This document shows, piece by piece, positions 49,616 through 58,633 of a DNA stretch of 64,000 bases. The translations under genes and the position numbers were made by a program. The DNA is taken from positions 1 through 64,000 of the forward strand of contig JBBRYI010000016.1 in assembly GCA_038237805.1 (NCBI GenBank). Reading direction: 5' to 3'. The first letter of the stretch is position 1. Every line of letters starts with the position of its first letter. The stretch comes from JBBQFI01 sp038237805 (lineage in GTDB: Bacteria > Verrucomicrobiota > Verrucomicrobiia > Chthoniobacterales > UBA10450). Under the pieces are notes generated by a model that saw only the letters and a program-made list of their open reading frames with translations, did no database searches and had not been told where the DNA came from.

Positions 49616-50411
49616 GGCTTTGCTGGCATTTGGGGCACCACGCCGTAGTGCGTCCGCCAATTGTTGCGCGGCGGAGCTTAATTTTATGCTTCGGACAAAC
49701 GCCACCGGCTTTCCACCGTTGATAAATGAGCCAGGATTTCGGTGGATCGGAGAAATTCTGTCCCAACGTGCGCAAAGATTCTCGCGCGACGAACTTTGTT
49801 TCAATCAGCAAAGCCGCTCGATTCTTTTTCGTTAACTTTGCCGCACGCATCGCGGGATGGATTTTTGCGCGCCACAGAATTTCGTCCGCCATCCAATTCC
49901 CGATTCCTGAAAATCCGCTTTGCATGAGGAGCACCGCCTTGATCTGCGCTTTTCGGTGCCGGCGCAGAAATTCGTCGAGGAACTTCTGGTCGAACCCGGG
50001 CTCGCTTATTTCCGGAATATGCGCGCGCCACCATTCAGGCTGCGTCGCTCCATGATGAAATCGCACCCGGCCAAATTGGCGCGAATCACGAAAGACGAGG
50101 GATTGTGCTGCTTGCTCAAGAACAAGATGATCATGTTTTTCTCTCCGAAATTTTCTCTCTTCGATGCGCATCTTTCCGGTCATCCCGAGATGCAGACCGA
50201 GCCAGTTGTCGCCGGAAAACTGAAACAGCATTTGTTTCCCGCGCGCGGATGAGCGCAACAGCGTTGCGCCAGTCAGATCCCTAACGAGCAATCGCGTGTC
50301 CGTTTCGCGAAAGATTCTCTTCCGGGCGTGAAGTTTCACCGCGAGAACTTTGCGTCCGAGCCCAGCGTCCCACTCTCTCCGAAAATACTCGACTTCAGCC
50401 AGCTCAGGCAT
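49611..50411 (-). CDS. mutM: Formamidopyrimidine-DNA glycosylase (Fpg/MutM-like)
   Basis: 266 residues from ATG at 50411, required because the catalytic Pro must be residue 2. N-terminus 'MPELAEVEYF' (usual PELPEVE, Pro4 to Ala). 'SARGKQMLFQF' holds the catalytic Lys; 'GIGNWMADEILWRAKIHP' is the helix-two-turn-helix. The zinc finger is altered: 'GGVCPKHK…TTAWCPKC' has His in place of the second Cys (C-x2-H…C-x2-C). It excises oxidised purines such as 8-oxoguanine. Could be an Nei/Fpg subfamily with different specificity. Confidence 0.9.
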   Translation of the reverse strand: MPELAEVEYFRREWDAGLGRKVLAVKLHARKRIFRETDTRLLVRDLTGATLLRSSARGKQMLFQFSGDNWLGLHLGMTGKMRIEERKFRREKHDHLVLEQAAQSLVFRDSRQFGRVRFHHGATQPEWWRAHIPEISEPGFDQKFLDEFLRRHRKAQIKAVLLMQSGFSGIGNWMADEILWRAKIHPAMRAAKLTKKNRAALLIETKFVARESLRTLGQNFSDPPKSWLIYQRWKAGGVCPKHKIKLRRATIGGRTTAWCPKCQQSR

Positions 50412-50491
50412 CGCGCAAAATAGACGGAAGCGCGGGAGCGGCAACGGCTGCAATTGTTTTCACGCCCTTGCGCGCCATGCTAGTTTCTTGA

Positions 50492-51412
50492 ATGGAGAAA
50501 GTGATCATTATCGGTAGCGGTTGCGCTGGTTTGACCGCGGCGATTTACGCCGCCCGCGCAAAGCTGGAGCCTCTTGTCCTCGAGGGTCCGCAACCCGGCG
50601 GTCAACTTTCCACCACCACGCTCGTGGAAAACTTCCCTGGCTTTCCCGACGGGATTGACGGGCCGCAACTCATTCTCAACATGCACGCGCAGGCGGAGAA
50701 ATTTGGCGCGCGTTTTTCCTATGCGGAGGTAGGCGATTTTGAAATGCACGACCACACACTGCGCATCAAGGCCGATGACGAATGGCTCGAGACGCAATCC
50801 GTCATTATCGCGAGCGGGGCGTCCGCTCGTTATCTTGGTCTGGAGAACGAAGAGAAGCTTGTCGGGCACGGGCTGACCTCGTGCGCCACATGCGACGGCG
50901 CGTTTTATCGAAATGTTCCTGTCTGCGTCGTCGGTGGCGGCGATTCGGCGGCGGAAGAAGCGCTTTTTCTAACGAAGTTCGCCTCGAAGGTTTACCTCAT
51001 TCATCGCCGGGACAAACTGCGTGCTTCCAAAATCATGGCGGACCGTGTGCTTGCGCACGAAAAGATCGAACCGATTTGGAATACAATTGTGTTGCAGTAC
51101 ATGACCGACGAAAAAGGGGAAATGCAGTCGGTGAGACTGCGCAATGTGCAAACGCACGAGGAGCGCTTGCTCGAGGTGGCGTGCGTCTTTGTCGCGATCG
51201 GTCACGATCCTAACACAAAAGCGTTTTCAGGAAAATTAGAAACCGATCCAGACGGTTACCTTCTCGTTAGGCATTTAGCTGAAAGTAAACATCCCGGGAT
51301 CTTCATTGCCGGCGATGTGGCGGATCGCGTTTACAAACAGGCTGTGACCGCGGCCGGATCGGGATGTGCCGCGGCGATCGAGGCGGAACGATATTTGAGT
51401 GGCTTAGAGTAA
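50492..51412 (+). CDS. trxB: Thioredoxin reductase
   Basis: 306 residues. FAD motif 'VIIIGSGCAGLTAAIYAARA', the redox-active pair in 'SCATCDGAFY', and NADPH motif 'VCVVGGGDSAAEEALFL'; 'GIFIAGDVADRVYKQAVTAAG' near the end. Standard low-molecular-weight TrxB using NADPH to reduce thioredoxin. Divergent from fpg, start-to-start gap 80 bases. Confidence 0.96.
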   Translation: MEKVIIIGSGCAGLTAAIYAARAKLEPLVLEGPQPGGQLSTTTLVENFPGFPDGIDGPQLILNMHAQAEKFGARFSYAEVGDFEMHDHTLRIKADDEWLETQSVIIASGASARYLGLENEEKLVGHGLTSCATCDGAFYRNVPVCVVGGGDSAAEEALFLTKFASKVYLIHRRDKLRASKIMADRVLAHEKIEPIWNTIVLQYMTDEKGEMQSVRLRNVQTHEERLLEVACVFVAIGHDPNTKAFSGKLETDPDGYLLVRHLAESKHPGIFIAGDVADRVYKQAVTAAGSGCAAAIEAERYLSGLE

Positions 51413-51435
51413 GTTCGATTGCGGCAGCCTCCCGC

Positions 51436-51552
51436 ATTTGTCATGTCGAGCGAAGTCGAGACATCTCTTATTGTATGGGTAAGCGGATGTCTTTGAGGTA
51501 GTGAGAGATTCTTCGACTTCGTTCCGCTGCGCTTCACGTCGCTCAGAATGAC
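51436..51552. repeat. Long intergenic repeat with 'tgtcatgtcgagcg…cagaatgaca' ends
   Basis: TTTGTCATGTCGAGCGAAGT (51438 onward) and, at the other end, GTCGCTCAGAATGACA (51536-51551) are inverted relatives of each other. In between, GAGACATCTC and GAGAGATTCTTCG show further symmetry. The 3' part matches the family at 4484, 26085 and 31335. Probably a non-coding mobile or structured element lying between trxB and the glycosyltransferase. Confidence 0.7.
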
Positions 51553-51560
51553 AAGGTGTG

Positions 51561-52736
51561 ATGAAGATTTGTGACTTAACGCAGTTCTATTCGCCTCTTA
51601 GCGGCGGAGTGAAGCGGTACGTCCACGAAAAGATCAACTATATCCAGAATGCTTCTGAGAACGACGAGCATGTTCTGATTATCCCGGGCGCAAAGACTGA
51701 GATGATCGAGAGCAAACGCTCCCGCATTTATTCCATTCATTCGCCGCTTCTTTCACGCACGTCGCGTTACCGAGCTCTGGTCAATCTTCGGGCCGTGGAA
51801 AATGTTTTTGAACGGGAGCGACCCGACATTATCGAGTCGGGCGATCCCTACCAGATTTCGTGGAAGGCGATTGCTTCCGGAAACGCACTGCGAATTCCAG
51901 TCACCGGTTTTTATCATTCGCATTTTCCGGAGGCGTATCTGCGCAGCACCGAGAAATATCTGGGGCAGACTGCTACCGAAATGGTGATGGATGCCGCGCG
52001 TCGCTATGTCTGCAAGCTTTACAATCAATTCGAAGTGACCTTCGTCCCCTCGCTGCGTCTGGCGAAATTGCTGGAGGAATGGGGAGTGGAGAATGTGCGT
52101 GGAGTCAATCTTGGCGTGAACACAGAGGTGTTCCGACCCGAACCCGATGACGCCGGCTCCACCCGCGAGTCGTTAGGCGTTACATCGGAGCAAAAGTTGC
52201 TGCTCTATATCGGGCGATTAGCGCAGGAAAAAAACACGCTAACGCTTTTTCGCAGTTTCGAAATACTCGCGCAACGTTGCCCGGGTCGTTTCCATCTGCT
52301 GGTGATCGGCGACGGCGGGCAGCGTGAACATTTGCGCCGGTTACGAAGTGAAACGGGAGACGTAACTTGGATTCCCTATTGCACCGAATCGACTGAGCTC
52401 GCCCGCTACTACCGCGCCGCCGATCTTTTTGTTCATCCCGGTATCCAGGAAACTTTCGGATTCGTCGCGCTCGAGAGTCAGGCCTGCGGCACGCCCGTCG
52501 TCGGTATTCGCGGCAGTTACATGGACCGGATCATTTTTCACGAGCAAGGATCGTGGGCGGGCGAAAATTCTCCCGCCGCGCTAGCGGACGCGATCGAGAA
52601 GTTTAGCGGAAACAAACTGCAAAAGATGGGTCGGATCGCATCGCGTGTCGCAGAAGAACGCCATGCCTGGTCGCATGTTTTCCAGCGACTTTTTTGCATT
52701 TACCGCGAGGTTTGCTCAAACTACCGGAAGTTTTGA
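51561..52736 (+). CDS. Family 4 glycosyltransferase
   Basis: 391 residues from ATG at 51561. 'FYSPLSGGVKRYVHE' near the N-terminus, 'LLYIGRLAQEKNTLTLF' and 'LFVHPGIQETFGFVALESQACGTPVV' (E-x7-E) are GT-B retaining-transferase motifs. Likely adds a sugar to a surface glycan or glycolipid. The acetyltransferase gene follows after 4 bases. Confidence 0.92.
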   Translation: MKICDLTQFYSPLSGGVKRYVHEKINYIQNASENDEHVLIIPGAKTEMIESKRSRIYSIHSPLLSRTSRYRALVNLRAVENVFERERPDIIESGDPYQISWKAIASGNALRIPVTGFYHSHFPEAYLRSTEKYLGQTATEMVMDAARRYVCKLYNQFEVTFVPSLRLAKLLEEWGVENVRGVNLGVNTEVFRPEPDDAGSTRESLGVTSEQKLLLYIGRLAQEKNTLTLFRSFEILAQRCPGRFHLLVIGDGGQREHLRRLRSETGDVTWIPYCTESTELARYYRAADLFVHPGIQETFGFVALESQACGTPVVGIRGSYMDRIIFHEQGSWAGENSPAALADAIEKFSGNKLQKMGRIASRVAEERHAWSHVFQRLFCIYREVCSNYRKF

Positions 52737-52740
52737 GGAA

Positions 52741-53433
52741 ATGACGTCGCAAAGTAAATCTTTCACCATTCGCAGCTACCGCGCGTCAGATCGCGGAGGG
52801 GTGCGGCGGCTTTGTTGCCAGACTGGATTTCTCGGCGAGCCGATCGATCCAGTTTATGAGGATCACGAATTGTTCGCCGACTTCCTCACTACTTACTACA
52901 CCGATCACGAACCGGAATCGTCTTTTGTCCTGGAAACGAACGGCGAAATTCGCGGATACCTTTTGGGATCGCGCAAACCGTTGGTGAATCAGCTCTACGC
53001 CTTTCAGCAAAACGTCATCCTCGGTCTGCGAGCGCTGGCGCGTTATCCCCGTTACAATCAACGCTCCCGCCGGTTCATCCGTTGGGTCCTCGGTAATGGC
53101 TGGCGCGAAGTTCCGGCCGCGCCGCGACGCGTCCCGCATTTTCACATCAATTTGCTCCCGGAGGCTCGCAAAATGGCGACCACGCGCGCGTTGATGAGTG
53201 CGTATCTGAGTTATTTATATCGCTGCGGCGAAAAACATGTTTACGGACAGATCGTCACGTTCGAAAGCCGGCGTGGTGAGAAAATGTTCGAACGTTACGG
53301 ATTCAAAGTTTTGAACCGCGCCGAGATCACCAAATATAAGGCGTTCTATCCGGAGTCGGTTTATCTCAGCACCGTCATCAAAAGTTTGGAAACAGCCGAG
53401 CCACTGTCCGTCTACGCGCGATCGCGCGATTGA
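52741..53433 (+). CDS. GNAT-family acetyltransferase
   Basis: 230 residues from ATG at 52741 directly after GAGGAA; an upstream in-frame start lies inside the glycosyltransferase gene and was rejected. 'FTIRSYRASDRGGVRRLC' is a typical GNAT start and 'ESSFVLETNGEIRGYLLGS' the beta2-beta4 region. The acetyl-CoA loop is less canonical. It may acetylate a sugar made by its neighbour. Converges on the phosphopantetheinyl transferase with 2 bases between stops. Confidence 0.8.
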   Translation: MTSQSKSFTIRSYRASDRGGVRRLCCQTGFLGEPIDPVYEDHELFADFLTTYYTDHEPESSFVLETNGEIRGYLLGSRKPLVNQLYAFQQNVILGLRALARYPRYNQRSRRFIRWVLGNGWREVPAAPRRVPHFHINLLPEARKMATTRALMSAYLSYLYRCGEKHVYGQIVTFESRRGEKMFERYGFKVLNRAEITKYKAFYPESVYLSTVIKSLETAEPLSVYARSRD

Positions 53434-53435
53434 GA

Positions 53436-54188
53436 TCAGATTTCGATTGCCAACGCGGCGACGAAACCACCAGGTAAGGGAAGATCGTGCACCCGCCACT
53501 CGTCTTTTACGTTTTCATCTTGAGGAATCCGGATAGTCATTGATTGTTGCGGCGCCGCCGCATCCAAAATGAGTTCGATGGTTTGCAGACAATCGAACAG
53601 GCCTTTCCCGGTCGCTTTCACGTAAGATTCTTTGCGTGTCCAGGCGCGCAAAAACGCATTCTCGCGAGCTGCATCGTCGGGCAGGGCGCGCCAGACAGCG
53701 TGTTCCCGCGCGGAAAGTACGCGCATAGCCAGATCCGACAAATCCCCGTTGTCTCGAATGATATGTTCGCTGGTTTCAAGATCGACTCCAAGGTTGCGAT
53801 CCCAGGCAAGCGCATAGATCGCCGACCCCGCAGCGTGTGAAATGTTGAAGTGCAGCTTGCGCTCATCGCTATCCACAGAAGCAAGTGCCGGCTTTCCGTG
53901 TGGACCGTAATCGAAAACGAGCGTGGAGGCGGGAATGTTCAGTGTCGCGCCGAGCAGATACCGGAGAATGCCGCGAGCAGCGTTGTAATGTTGCCGATCT
54001 CGCTCAAAGCGGAACTGTGCAGCTCGGGTGCGTTCCGCTGAATCAAGCGACGCCGTTAATTCAAGCCTGTCGTCCGGAGAAATTGAATCCAAGTTTGCCA
54101 TCCAAATTTCCACGCCGGCTTCGGGCGAATGGATTGAATGAATCGACGTGGTCGCTCCGGCAAAAACTTTCAACGTGCCCGGATTCAT
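53436..54188 (-). CDS. 4'-phosphopantetheinyl transferase, Sfp type
   Basis: 250 residues. Sfp-type motifs: 'FNISHAAG', 'LGVDLE' (Mg-binding Asp and Glu) and 'WTRKESYVKATGKGL' (W-x-x-K-E…K). It attaches phosphopantetheine to the serine of carrier domains. It overlaps the end of the preceding NRPS gene by 4 bases (ATGA) and is the last gene of the operon, so it most probably activates the two NRPS proteins upstream. Confidence 0.95.
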   Translation of the reverse strand: MNPGTLKVFAGATTSIHSIHSPEAGVEIWMANLDSISPDDRLELTASLDSAERTRAAQFRFERDRQHYNAARGILRYLLGATLNIPASTLVFDYGPHGKPALASVDSDERKLHFNISHAAGSAIYALAWDRNLGVDLETSEHIIRDNGDLSDLAMRVLSAREHAVWRALPDDAARENAFLRAWTRKESYVKATGKGLFDCLQTIELILDAAAPQQSMTIRIPQDENVKDEWRVHDLPLPGGFVAALAIEI

Positions 54189-57100
54189 TCCTTAAAATTT
54201 TTTGCGATATTCCGGAGGCAGCTATCGATCGTTTCCGCGAGAGGGTCGACGTGCGCAGTAATGCACTCCAGGTGGCTGCCCTTGAGCGAATGAACGGTGA
54301 CTTTCCGTGCGAGCCGGTTCCACGCTTGCTCGAGATGGTCACCCCGATGCAACAGATCTTCTGAGAGCAGGACGGCCATCGGTCCATCATATCGCTGCGG
54401 TTGATAGCTCGCCGCGGCCCAGAGAAATGCTGCAGGCACATCGCGTTCATTGCTCAATCCGGTTTGCGCGAGCGGCGCATTTGCGATGTCATCGGTCTTT
54501 CGCCGAAACGTGTTCCACGCAGAGGCGATGCGATTTCGAAATTGTCGGACGACCAGACGTCCGCGCGATGGTGCGCTCTCTCCCTGCCAGATGGCAAATT
54601 GCGCGCGGCGTAGCCACCATTCTCGAAACTGCTGCAGTTGTTTCCGCTCATCCCAGCGAAGCCAGCGTCCAAGCAATTCACAAGCGCCACGCAAAAAAGT
54701 GAGAGTCTTATCTTTCGGTTCCGCATCGATCAGCAGCAACATTTCCACGGTTTCGCCAGCGGCCGCGATTTGTTGAGCGAGCTCGTAGGCGACAATTCCC
54801 CCAAGGCAAAAACCTCCGATAATGTAAGGCCCACGCGGACGAACGACGCGCAGGGCGTGTAAATGCACAGCGGCCATCTCTTCGATGCCTGGCGCCTTCG
54901 GGGAGGTGCGCACATCGTGCGGTGGCATCACGTAAAACGGCTGGTCGGAGCCGAGTGCACGCGAAAGTTTTAGGCTATAAAAACCGCCGCCGAACAAGTC
55001 GCCGTGCAAATAAAAAAACGGTGTGCGTGATCCGCTCTCGTTGATTTTCAAGAGAGTCGATGAATCTCCGCTCGTTTGCCGCACAAGCTCGGCGGCGAGA
55101 TCTTCGACGGTGATGTTTTTCGAGAATTCGGCTGGGAGAATCGTTTTGCCGAAAGCTGCCTCGACGCGTTGCAACATCTGTCCGACTAGAAGCGGATTGC
55201 CGCCGAGACCGAAAAAATTGTCGCGGATGCAAATTCCGCGCACACCGAGGACCTCTTCCCAAATGGTGATCAATTCCAATTGAAGGCCAAGGTACGGCCG
55301 CACATGATCGGTGGTTCTCGCTTGCTTCTGTTGCAAGTTATCGTCCATTCCGGCGGGCCCGAGCCAGCGCGCGACTGCCGCCGGATATTTTTTCTGCAAA
55401 AACTCTGCCATAGCGGTGACAGTTGGCGCTTCGAAGAAAATGTTCGGCGATAGGTGCTCGCCTAGCGCAGTGCTGAGCTGATTAACAACGCGTAAACCGG
55501 TGAGAGAATGCCCGCCAAGATTAAAGAAATTATCGAATGCGCCGACGCGATCGAGACGGAGAACGGCGGCCCAGATAAAAGCTACTTTTTCTTCCAGCGC
55601 AGTATGCGGTGCGACGAAATCATTGGTCGATTGCTTCTCCGACGGATCGGGCCGCGGTAACGCATTTCGATCCACTTTGCCATTTGCTGTCTGCGGCAAC
55701 GACGGCAGCGAAACGATTGCGGATGGAACCATGTAATCGGGCAACAATCTTCTGAGCGCAGCGAGCAATGTGTCTTGCGGCGCCTCCCCGACGACATACG
55801 CGACAAGATGTTTATCGCCGGGTAAGTCTTCGCGTATGATGACGACGCTGTCGCGAACGCCTGATTGTTGTTTGAGTGCCACTTCGATTTCCCCCGGTTC
55901 GATGCGAAAGCCGCGGAGCTTGATCTGATTATCTACGCGCCCGAGGAACTCGATGACTCCATCGCGGCGCCAACGCGCGAGATCGCCGGTCTTGTAAAGG
56001 CGCGCGCCTGGTTCGCGATTGAATGGATCGGGAACGAACTTTTCCGCCGTCAATTCTTCGCGCTGCCAATAGCCGCGCGCGAGGCCGTCGCCTCCAATGT
56101 GCAACTCACCTGTCGCGCCGATAGGAACGGGTTGAAGGTTTGAGTTTAAAATGTTTGCCGTTGTGTTTGCGATCGGTTTGCCAATGGGAATGGAATTTTC
56201 AAGTGGCGCGTTTGCGTCGACCGTGTGGCAACACGCAAACGTCGTGCTCTCTGTCGGTCCATAACCGTTGATCAAACGCGTGTTTTGGAGTGCACTCAAC
56301 GCCTTGCGAACGTGTGAAATCGAAAGAATGTCGCCACCGGCGAGCAATTGGCGCAGCGATCGCAAATCGTCGAGTCGCTCGTCGACCATGGCGTTAAACA
56401 AACCCGCGGTGAGCCATAACGTCGTCACACCCTGATCGCGGATGGCGCGTCCGATTTCTTCGAGCGCCGGCAGCGCAGGCGACATCACGACCAGCTTGCC
56501 GCCATTTAAAAGCGGTCCCCAAATCTCAAAGGTCGAGGCGTCGAAAGAAATTGGCGCGAGCTGGAGAAATGTCTCGTTAGGCAAGAACGACGCGTAGTCC
56601 GTTTCTTTTACCAGCCTAACGACTGCACGGTGCGGAATCGCTACTCCTTTCGGCGTCCCAGTCGATCCAGACGTGTACATGATATAAGCCAAATCTTTTG
56701 GCTGCACGTTGTTCTCAAGGTTGTTGTGGGCTTCGTCGGAGAAATTGTCCGCATCCACGAACAGCAACTGCGGCGCGTGTGCTGCTGGTAAACCGCCATT
56801 CCCCACGTTTCTGTCCGTGAGAATTATTGGCATCCGCGTGTCGTCCACCATCGCCGCGAGACGGTCGGCTGGATACGAAGGATCGAGCGGAACGTAAGCG
56901 CCACCAGCTTTGAGGATCGCCAAAAGTGCGACCACCATCTCCGGCGAGCGCTGCATCCAAACGCCAATCGGCACATCGCGATTGACGCCGAGTTTTCGCA
57001 ATCGTCGCGCGAGTTGATTGGCGCGGCGGTTCAATGCTTCATAACTCAAGTGCGCGTTTTCAAAAACAACCGCGATCGCAGTCGGCGTACGTTGTACTTG

Positions 57101-58633
57101 CTGCTCGAAAACCTGGTGAATTGGCGCGTTGCGCGGATAATCGGTGCGCGTTTCGTTCCATGCGGCCGGCGGCGTTTCCACTTGAATGGCGTCGGGTTGC
57201 GCTGCCTCCGTGAGATCGCCAACGCACCGCGTCGGTGCAGCAACAATGCGATCGAGCAAATCCAGCCAGCGCGATCGTAAAAGCTCGATCGTTTCGCGCT
57301 CGAAAAGGTCGGTATTGTAAATGAAGCGGCCGCGAAAACCGTCCGCGCGATCGTCCAGGCCTAATTGGAGATCGAACTTTGCCGTTCCTGTTTCGACATC
57401 CATATGCGTGAAGTCCCAACCTTTCGGCAATGGTTCCAGCGGTGGTTCCACAACAATCAACGCTTGCACAAGCGGGGCCCGGCTCGGATCTCGCATGCGC
57501 GTGAATTTCTGGACCAGCAGCTCGAAGGGAACTTCATCATGTGAAAGCGCGCTCAAAGTGGCGTTACGCGTGCGCGCGAGAAGCTCAGTGAACGGAACAT
57601 CTTTCGAAAACGCGCAACGAATCGGGACCGTGTTGAGAAAACATCCGAGCAGAGCCGCGGTCTCCTCCCGATTGCGGCCACTGCTGATTCCGCCGATGAC
57701 GATGTCCTCCTGGTTGGTGTCGCTCTGCAACAGCGCCATGAACGCGGCGCTCATCGTCATGAAGAGCGTTACGCCTTGTTCCTGACTTAACGCCTTCAAC
57801 GCCGCAGTGGTTGAAGGGGAGATCTCGAAAATCTCCATCGCGCCTTCATAAGTCTGAGTGGCAGGGCGTGGGTGATCGGTTTTTAATTCGAGAACCGGCA
57901 GGTCATGCAAAACTGTTTTCCAATAGGAAAGTTGGTCCGGCAGAATTTCCTTAATCGAATCTCGCTGCCAGACGGCATAGTCGGGATACTGGATTGGCAA
58001 CTCGTTAGGCGTCGGAGATTCGCCGTTAGCGAAAGCTTCGTAGAAAGTGAGAAGCTCAGGCAACAGAACGCGATAAAGCGATACGCCATCGAAAATGATG
58101 TGATGCAACGTGATGAAGAGCCGATGCTCCGCGTCGCTCAAACGAACAAGTCGAAGTCGATACATCGGACCGCGCGCAAGATTGAATGGCTGATGCGCAT
58201 CCTCGGTCGCGAGCCGGAGCGCTTCCTCTTCCGGTTGGGCGTGCGTGCGCAAATTGATGAACGGAATTTTAATGTGCGCGGGGGGCGGATGAACGATCTG
58301 CACGCCTTCATCACCGGCCCATTGAAATGTTGTGCGCCAGGCTTCGTGCCGCCTAACGACTTCGGTGAAACTGCGCTCCAACGCGGAAACATTCAGCTCG
58401 CCGCGGCGATGGATCGTGATCGGCTCGTTATAAATCAGATAAGCGTCCGCTAGTTGCGAATGCAGCCAAATTTGCTGTTGGCTGTATGAGAGGGGCGCTG
58501 GGCCGGATCGTTCTCGTTTCGGAATCGTCGCCGGCGTTTGCGGACCTCGAGACAACTTGCCTCGCAGATACTTTTGTAAAAGTTCGCGCCGTGCGTCCGA
58601 AAGCTCAGTCATCGCTTCCCCGTTAGGCTGCAT
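54185..58633 (-). CDS. Nonribosomal peptide synthetase, C-A-T-T*-TE
   Basis: 1482 residues. Condensation domain about 48-480 with an intact H177-H178-x3-D182-G183. Adenylation domain about 505-1000 ('YTSGSTGTPKG', 'NGYGPTE', Lys986 in 'NGKVDR'); binding-pocket residues read by eye are D-A-F-W-L-G-G-T-F-K, a Val code. First carrier domain has Ser1043 in 'GGHSL'. A second carrier-like domain at about 1110-1185 reads 'LGGNPLL': Pro1147 replaces the serine, so it cannot be loaded. Thioesterase about 1200-1482 has Cys1276 at the nucleophile position ('GGFCLGG'), with Asp1303 and His1454. It begins directly after the P450 stop. Would add Val to an upstream aminoacyl unit and release the product. 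Confidence 0.95.
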   Translation of the reverse strand: MQPNGEAMTELSDARRELLQKYLRGKLSRGPQTPATIPKRERSGPAPLSYSQQQIWLHSQLADAYLIYNEPITIHRRGELNVSALERSFTEVVRRHEAWRTTFQWAGDEGVQIVHPPPAHIKIPFINLRTHAQPEEEALRLATEDAHQPFNLARGPMYRLRLVRLSDAEHRLFITLHHIIFDGVSLYRVLLPELLTFYEAFANGESPTPNELPIQYPDYAVWQRDSIKEILPDQLSYWKTVLHDLPVLELKTDHPRPATQTYEGAMEIFEISPSTTAALKALSQEQGVTLFMTMSAAFMALLQSDTNQEDIVIGGISSGRNREETAALLGCFLNTVPIRCAFSKDVPFTELLARTRNATLSALSHDEVPFELLVQKFTRMRDPSRAPLVQALIVVEPPLEPLPKGWDFTHMDVETGTAKFDLQLGLDDRADGFRGRFIYNTDLFERETIELLRSRWLDLLDRIVAAPTRCVGDLTEAAQPDAIQVETPPAAWNETRTDYPRNAPIHQVFEQQVQRTPTAIAVVFENAHLSYEALNRRANQLARRLRKLGVNRDVPIGVWMQRSPEMVVALLAILKAGGAYVPLDPSYPADRLAAMVDDTRMPIILTDRNVGNGGLPAAHAPQLLFVDADNFSDEAHNNLENNVQPKDLAYIMYTSGSTGTPKGVAIPHRAVVRLVKETDYASFLPNETFLQLAPISFDASTFEIWGPLLNGGKLVVMSPALPALEEIGRAIRDQGVTTLWLTAGLFNAMVDERLDDLRSLRQLLAGGDILSISHVRKALSALQNTRLINGYGPTESTTFACCHTVDANAPLENSIPIGKPIANTTANILNSNLQPVPIGATGELHIGGDGLARGYWQREELTAEKFVPDPFNREPGARLYKTGDLARWRRDGVIEFLGRVDNQIKLRGFRIEPGEIEVALKQQSGVRDSVVIIREDLPGDKHLVAYVVGEAPQDTLLAALRRLLPDYMVPSAIVSLPSLPQTANGKVDRNALPRPDPSEKQSTNDFVAPHTALEEKVAFIWAAVLRLDRVGAFDNFFNLGGHSLTGLRVVNQLSTALGEHLSPNIFFEAPTVTAMAEFLQKKYPAAVARWLGPAGMDDNLQQKQARTTDHVRPYLGLQLELITIWEEVLGVRGICIRDNFFGLGGNPLLVGQMLQRVEAAFGKTILPAEFSKNITVEDLAAELVRQTSGDSSTLLKINESGSRTPFFYLHGDLFGGGFYSLKLSRALGSDQPFYVMPPHDVRTSPKAPGIEEMAAVHLHALRVVRPRGPYIIGGFCLGGIVAYELAQQIAAAGETVEMLLLIDAEPKDKTLTFLRGACELLGRWLRWDERKQLQQFREWWLRRAQFAIWQGESAPSRGRLVVRQFRNRIASAWNTFRRKTDDIANAPLAQTGLSNERDVPAAFLWAAASYQPQRYDGPMAVLLSEDLLHRGDHLEQAWNRLARKVTVHSLKGSHLECITAHVDPLAETIDSCLRNIAKNFKE

